Shown here in pieces: positions 58,551-64,000 of a stretch of 64,000 bases of DNA (within the stretch, counting starts at the first letter, position 1; each line of letters begins with the position of its first letter). The stretch covers positions 1,618,501-1,682,500 of the forward strand of contig NZ_CP109446.1 of NCBI RefSeq assembly GCF_036227265.1, written 5' to 3'. Origin of the DNA: Streptomyces sp. NBC_01476 (GTDB lineage Bacteria > Actinomycetota > Actinomycetes > Streptomycetales > Streptomycetaceae). The notes below the pieces were generated by a model. That model saw only the letters and a list, made by a program, of their open reading frames with translations. It was not told where the DNA came from and searched no databases. The translations under genes were made by a program, and so were the position numbers.

Positions 58551-58556
58551 TAGCAT
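58551..58556 (+). promoter_or_regulatory. -10 box giving a leaderless DUF1015 transcript
   Basis: TAGCAT ends 6 nt before the ATG at 58563. No ribosome-binding site is present, consistent with leaderless translation. The -35 region is weak. Confidence 0.45.
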
Positions 58557-58562
58557 GCGCTG

Positions 58563-59852
58563 ATGAGCATCACCGGTCCAGAAAGCCCCGCATGTCCTGG
58601 TCACGAGCCGGGTCTGCGACTGGCGCCCTTCCGCGGCCTGCGCTACGTACCGGAGCGCGTCGGCAGCCTCGCCGCGGTCACCTCACCGCCGTACGACGTC
58701 GTGGTCCGGCCCGACGGCCAGCGGCACCTGGAGTTCGCCGACCCGCACAACGTGGTCCGGCTCATCCTGCCCGACGCCGCCACCCCGGCCGAGCAGCACC
58801 GCAAGGCCGCCCGCGCCCTCTCCGACTGGCTGGAGCAGGGCGTACTCGCCGCCGACCCGGTACCCGCGCTCTACATCTACGAGCAGCTCGACGGCGACCA
58901 CCTGCAGCGCGGCGTCATCGGCGCGCTGCGCATCACCGCACCGGAAGAGGGCATCGTCCTGCCGCACGAGGACGTCATGCCCGGCCCGGTCGCCGACCGC
59001 GCCGCCCTGATGCGCGCCACCCGCGCCAACCTCGAACCCCTGCTGCTCGCCTACCGCGACGGCGACCCCACCGCGCAGGTCATCAACCGCGTGGTGGCCA
59101 CCGGGGATCCGCTGCTCGCCACCACCACCGAGGACGGCGTCCAGCACCGGTTGTGGGCGCTGACCGGCCCCGCCGACGTGGCCACCGTCCAGGCCGACCT
59201 CGCCACCCGGCAGGCCCTGATCGCCGACGGCCACCACCGCTGGGCCACCTACCGCCTCCTCAAGTCCGCCCACCCGCCCGGCACTCCCTGGGACTACGGC
59301 CTGGTACTGCTGGTCGACACCGCCCACTACCCGCTGCGGGTACGGGCCATCCACCGTGTCCTGCCGCGCCTGCGACTGGACACCGCGCTCAAAGCGGCCC
59401 AGGGTGCCTTCCGGGTCAGGGCGCTGGCCCGCCCGCTGGACCACGCGCTCGCCGCCCTGGCCGAGGCGGCAGCCGAGGGCAACGCGTTCCTGCTGGCGGG
59501 CGACGGTTTCCACCTGCTGGACCGGCCGCACCCCGACCTGCTCGCGTCCGCCGTCCGGCACGACCGCCCCGAGCAGTGGCGCGGTCTTGACGCGACCGTG
59601 CTGCACAGCCTGCTGCTCGACCGGGTCTGGCAGATCCCCGACTCCCCCGACGACATCCGCTACATCCACGACACCGCCGCGGCCGTCGAACTCGCCGAAC
59701 GAGAGGGCGGCACCGCGGTGCTGATGCACCCGGTACGGGAGCACGTCGTCATGGAACTGGCCCGGGCCGGCGTGATGATGCCCCGCAAGTCCACCTCCTT
59801 CGGTCCGAAACCGGCGGGCGGACTGGTCATCCGGAGCCTGGACCTGGACTGA
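58563..59852 (+). CDS. DUF1015 family protein
   Basis: 429 residues. FRGLRYVPERVGSLAAVTSPPYDVV at the N-terminus and DGHHRWATYRLL in the middle are hallmark DUF1015 blocks; ELARAGVMMPRKSTSFGPKPAGGLVIR is the C-terminal one. The family is widespread, its function unknown, although a role in a cofactor or amino-acid pathway has been suggested. A 20-bp hairpin follows the gene. The leaderless ATG is the natural start. Confidence 0.9.
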   Translation: MSITGPESPACPGHEPGLRLAPFRGLRYVPERVGSLAAVTSPPYDVVVRPDGQRHLEFADPHNVVRLILPDAATPAEQHRKAARALSDWLEQGVLAADPVPALYIYEQLDGDHLQRGVIGALRITAPEEGIVLPHEDVMPGPVADRAALMRATRANLEPLLLAYRDGDPTAQVINRVVATGDPLLATTTEDGVQHRLWALTGPADVATVQADLATRQALIADGHHRWATYRLLKSAHPPGTPWDYGLVLLVDTAHYPLRVRAIHRVLPRLRLDTALKAAQGAFRVRALARPLDHALAALAEAAAEGNAFLLAGDGFHLLDRPHPDLLASAVRHDRPEQWRGLDATVLHSLLLDRVWQIPDSPDDIRYIHDTAAAVELAEREGGTAVLMHPVREHVVMELARAGVMMPRKSTSFGPKPAGGLVIRSLDLD

Positions 59853-59880
59853 GCGCCGGTCGCGCTCCTCCCGGCAGAAC

Positions 59881-59923
59881 GCTGAGGGCGGCACCCCCGG
59901 GATCCGGGGGTGCCGCCCTCAGC
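59881..59923. terminator. Strong bidirectional terminator
   Basis: A perfect 20-bp stem, GCTGAGGGCGGCACCCCCGG against CCGGGGGTGCCGCCCTCAGC, with a 3-nt loop, between the convergent DUF1015 and TPR genes. It is the longest inverted repeat I see in the window. Confidence 0.9.
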
Positions 59924-59958
59924 GGTGTTATGCCCGCCCCTGTGCCGAGGCGGTCCGG

Positions 59959-62259
59959 TCAGTCCTCGTCGCGGTCGTCCCGCGCGGGCTCACGGAAGGG
60001 CGCGAGGAAGGAGGAGGGGACGCCGGTCTCGGCGGCCGTGGCGGCGGATTCAGCCGCCTCGGCCTCGCTGTCGTCGTCTTCCTCGTCCTCGTCATCGGCC
60101 GCGACGTCCTCGGCTGCCTTGGCGGCTACGTCGTCGGTCGTGACGTCGAGGTCGTCGTCCTCGTCTTCGTCGTCCTCATCGTCTTCATCGTCCTCGATGT
60201 CCTCGATGTCCTCGATGTCCTCATCGTCTTCGTCATCGGCGTCGTCCGCCGCTGCGACGGCGTCGGCGGCGGCCGGGGTCGTGGCTCCGTCCGTCACCGC
60301 CTCGTCGTCCTCGGTCTCGTCGGCGTCATCGGCGTCGTCGGTGACATCGACGTCATCGGTGACATCGACGAACTGCAGGCCGTCGAGCTGGGCGAGCCGG
60401 TCCGACGCGTCGGTGGTGCCGTCGTGGTCGGCCTCCAGTGCCTTGGCGAACCAGTCACGGGCCTCGGACTCCCGGCCGACCGCGAGCAGGGCGTCGGCGT
60501 AGGCGTAACGCAGCCGCGCGGTCCAGGGGTGGATCGCGTTGGCCGCCAGCTCGGAGCTCTGCAGGGTGACCACGGCCGCCTCGGCCTGGCCCATGTCCTG
60601 CCGGGCACCTGCCGCGACCAGCCGCATCTCCACCTGGCCGGCCTTGTCCAGCTTCTGCACCTCGGGGGCACCGGCCATCTCCAGCGCCCGCTCCGGCCGG
60701 CCGAGCCCACGCTCGCAGTCCGCCATCACGGGCCAGAGGTCGACGGTGCCGGTCATCCGCCGGGTCGCCCGGAACTCCGCCAGCGCCTCGGCGTACCGCT
60801 CACTGGCGTAGGAGGCGAATCCCGCCGCCTCTCGTACGGCCGCCACGCGCGACGCCAGCCGCAGCGCGACGCGCGAGTACGCGTATGCCCGTTCCGGGTC
60901 CTCGTCCAGCAGTTGGGCCACCATCACGAGGTTGCGCGCCACGTCGTCGGCGAGTGTCTTGGGCAGGCTCATCAACTCCTGCCGCACGCTCGGGTCGATC
61001 TCCTGGCCGGTCACCTCGTCCGGGATCGGCAGCCGCCTGATCGGCTCCCGGTCGTCACGGCGCTCGTCCCGCCCGCCACGGTTCTCGAACCGGCCACGCC
61101 CCTGCACGGCCGGGCGCCGGCCGCCGAAGTCACGGTCGTCGCGGCGCGGCCCGCCGCGGTCGTCGTCCCGCCGCGGCCCACGCGGACGGTCATCACGACG
61201 GTCGTCACGGGGACGATCGTCCCTGGGCCGCTCGTAACGCGGACGGTCATCACGCGGCCTGTCCTCGCGGGGACGGTCGTAGCGCGGCCTGTCGTCACGG
61301 CGGTCGTCGCGCGGCCGGTCGTCCCTGGGCCGGTCATAGCGCGGGCGATCGTCGCGGGGACGGTCATAACGGGGCCTGTCGTCACGACGGTCGTCACGCG
61401 GACGGTCGTCCCTGGGCCGGTCATAGCGCGGGCGATCATCGCGACGGTCGTCACGGGGACGATCGTCACCGCGGAAGCCGCCACCCCCGCCACCGGGGCG
61501 GTCGTCGCGACGGAAGCCAGCGCGCTGGTCGTCGCGGGGACGGTCATAACGGGGCCTGTCGACACGACGGTCGTCACGGGGACGATCGTCCCTGGGCCGG
61601 TCGTAACGCGGACGGTCATCGCGAGGGCGGTCATCGCGAGGACGGTCATCACGAGGGCGGTCGTCACGACGGAAACCACCGCGCTGATCGTCGCGCGGGC
61701 GGTCGTAACGCGGGCGGTCCCCACCGGGACGGTCGTCACGACGGAACCCACCAGGCCGGTCATCGCGACGCGGAGCACCGCCACCGGAACGGTCATCACG
61801 GCGGAAACCACCGCCACCACCGGGACGGTCGTCCCTGCGCGGGCCACCGCGGTCGTCCTCGCGGCGCGGACCGCGCGGACGGTCACCGCCGGGACGGTCG
61901 TCACGGCGGAAACCGCCTCCCCCGCCACTGGGGCGGTCGTCGCGGCGGAAACCACCGCCGCTCGGACGGTCGCCGCCGGCCGGGCGGTCATAACGCGGGC
62001 GGTCCCCACCGGGACGGTCGTCACGACGGAACCCACCAGGCCGGTCATCACGACGCGGACCCCCACCGGAGCGGTCGTCACGGCGGAAGCCGGCGCCCCC
62101 ACGGTCGTCACGCCGGGGGCCACCGCGGTCGTCGTCGCGACGCGGGCCGCGGGGACGGTCGTCACGACGGCCATCACGCCGATCGTCGCGGCGGTTGTCG
62201 CCGCCGCGCGAGTCCCGACGCCCAGGGCGTTCGGGCCGTTCTTCGGGTGAGTTGGACAT
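59959..62259 (-). CDS. TPR protein with Arg/Asp-repeat N-terminus and acidic C-terminus
   Basis: 766 residues. Residues 1-405 are an Arg/Asp mixed-charge repeat (RDDRPRDDRPRYDRP, RRDDRPGGGGGF). Residues about 406-626 are TPR-type helices (QELMSLPKTLADDVARNLVMV, YASERYAEALAEF, PERALEMAG, ARDWFAKALEADHDG). The last 140 residues are Asp/Glu-rich, with runs such as DDEDEEDDD. The TPR region resembles the conserved actinomycete proteins found near rrn and DUF1015 genes. The repeats suggest an RNA- or protein-binding disordered region, possibly forming condensates. GGAG precedes the ATG at 62259. Confidence 0.78.
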   Translation of the reverse strand: MSNSPEERPERPGRRDSRGGDNRRDDRRDGRRDDRPRGPRRDDDRGGPRRDDRGGAGFRRDDRSGGGPRRDDRPGGFRRDDRPGGDRPRYDRPAGGDRPSGGGFRRDDRPSGGGGGFRRDDRPGGDRPRGPRREDDRGGPRRDDRPGGGGGFRRDDRSGGGAPRRDDRPGGFRRDDRPGGDRPRYDRPRDDQRGGFRRDDRPRDDRPRDDRPRDDRPRYDRPRDDRPRDDRRVDRPRYDRPRDDQRAGFRRDDRPGGGGGGFRGDDRPRDDRRDDRPRYDRPRDDRPRDDRRDDRPRYDRPRDDRPRYDRPRDDRPRDDRRDDRPRYDRPREDRPRDDRPRYERPRDDRPRDDRRDDRPRGPRRDDDRGGPRRDDRDFGGRRPAVQGRGRFENRGGRDERRDDREPIRRLPIPDEVTGQEIDPSVRQELMSLPKTLADDVARNLVMVAQLLDEDPERAYAYSRVALRLASRVAAVREAAGFASYASERYAEALAEFRATRRMTGTVDLWPVMADCERGLGRPERALEMAGAPEVQKLDKAGQVEMRLVAAGARQDMGQAEAAVVTLQSSELAANAIHPWTARLRYAYADALLAVGRESEARDWFAKALEADHDGTTDASDRLAQLDGLQFVDVTDDVDVTDDADDADETEDDEAVTDGATTPAAADAVAAADDADDEDDEDIEDIEDIEDDEDDEDDEDEDDDLDVTTDDVAAKAAEDVAADDEDEEDDDSEAEAAESAATAAETGVPSSFLAPFREPARDDRDED

Positions 62260-62333
62260 CGACGTGACTCCTGTCGGATCGTGCTGCTGTAGTGCAAGTC
62301 TCCCGTACCGTCCAGGAGATCGCGCTTCGAGGG

Positions 62334-62382
62334 AAAACAAAAGGACCCCCGGTCCCAGCGCTTAGGCCAGGACCGAGGGTCC
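62334..62382 (-). terminator. Intrinsic terminator of the rRNA operon
   Basis: Stem GGACCCTCGGTCC against GGGACCGGGGGTCC-type sequence (62343-62355 and 62370-62382), followed on the minus strand by TTTTGTTTT. It lies just after 5S. Confidence 0.9.
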
Positions 62383-62392
62383 AAAAAGATTG

Positions 62393-62510
62393 TTCGGCGG
62401 TGTCCTACTCTCCCACAGGGTCCCCCCTGCAGTACCATCGGCGCTGAAAGGCTTAGCTTCCGGGTTCGGAATGTAACCGGGCGTTTCCCTAACGCTATGA
62501 CCACCGAAAC
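62393..62510 (-). rRNA. rrf: 5S ribosomal RNA
   Basis: The minus strand begins GTTTCGGTGGTCATAGCG and ends with ACACCGCCGAAC. It holds the conserved internal ACATTCCGAACCCGGAAGCT (loop B/C region). Length is about 118 nt, and ends are good to 2-3 nt. It lies 132 nt after 23S. Confidence 0.95.
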
Positions 62511-62642
62511 GCTATCGGGTAACCCGCAGAAGCGGGATATCGACAGTGTCCTAGCGAACAAGCACACTTTTCAGTTGTGTGACTGGTTCAACCGGTGCGA
62601 CTGTTCGCAACCCGGGAACCAAACAGTGGACGCGAGCATACA

Positions 62643-64000
<1,358 letters not shown>

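Noticed and set aside
60990..62240. CRISPR-like regularity of the repeats.
   Set aside because: The repeats are in frame, encode RDDRPRDDRP-type residues, have no unique spacers and vary in length. No cas gene is near.
60424..62250. Long plus-strand reading frame (608 codons) opposite the Arg/Asp-repeat gene, rich in Thr/Val.
   Set aside because: It mirrors the codon pattern of the minus-strand repeats, has no ribosome-binding site or domain and is a by-product of GC-rich repeats.

Overview
The window is very GC-rich, with strong G/C third-position codon bias, many GTG starts, 4-nt ATGA/GTGA gene overlaps and several probable leaderless starts. It is a stretch of actinomycete chromosome, most likely Streptomyces or a close relative. 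The genes sflA, der, plsC, cmk, tyrA, rluB, scpB, scpA, a parA-like gene, ald, a STAND/TPR gene, a NUDIX gene, pyrG, recN, nadK and tlyA match the gene order I remember from the conserved core of S. coelicolor around SCO1749-SCO1790. That match is from memory and was not searched. No phage, plasmid, insertion sequence or CRISPR array is evident.

Layout. 1-7.4 kb: a CDGSH protein running off the left edge, an N5-methyltransferase-like protein, a methyltransferase-NUDIX fusion coupled to a short GntR regulator, a secreted lipase with a Crp-like operator, a 2H phosphoesterase, a PPOX-type flavoprotein, a WYL regulator and a streptogrisin-like protease. 7.4-11.3 kb: a sulfur-flavoured locus with an LLM flavin monooxygenase carrying a 200-residue Ala/Pro/Val extension, an orphan leaderless cysteine-type leader peptide on the other strand, and a DUF5685 protein with an 18-cysteine tail. 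11.5-21.6 kb: SepF-like protein, acyl-CoA dehydrogenase, MFS exporter, PAP2 phosphatase, I78 inhibitor, glycosyltransferase, two resuscitation-promoting-factor-type muralytic proteins and two conserved unknowns.

21.6-42.5 kb is mostly minus-strand housekeeping. It holds der-plsC-cmk and tyrA, then a module of two RlaP-like nucleotidyltransferases flanking an ADP-ribosylglycohydrolase. Next come rluB-scpB-scpA-(RHH-like)-parA for chromosome organisation, ald, a STAND/TPR protein with an altered P-loop, a NUDIX hydrolase and pyrG, with a plus-strand GH15 enzyme beyond. 42.5-44.7 kb is a small degraded accessory patch: an aldo/keto reductase, a truncated MmyB-type regulator and a dehydrogenase remnant, with an imperfect direct repeat at both ends.

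44.7-62.3 kb: a glycosyltransferase and a MraY/WecA-like transferase downstream of recN, nadK and tlyA; a PhaF-like protein with a histone-H1-like tail; an SCP2 protein; and a siderophore-iron uptake locus. In that locus the ATPase and two permeases diverge from a binding protein and a siderophore-interacting reductase across one iron box. A HAD phosphatase, a DUF1015 protein and a TPR protein with a huge Arg/Asp-repeat N-terminus and an acidic C-terminus follow. 62.3-64 kb is the end of a minus-strand rRNA operon: 5S, an intrinsic terminator and the 3' part of 23S.
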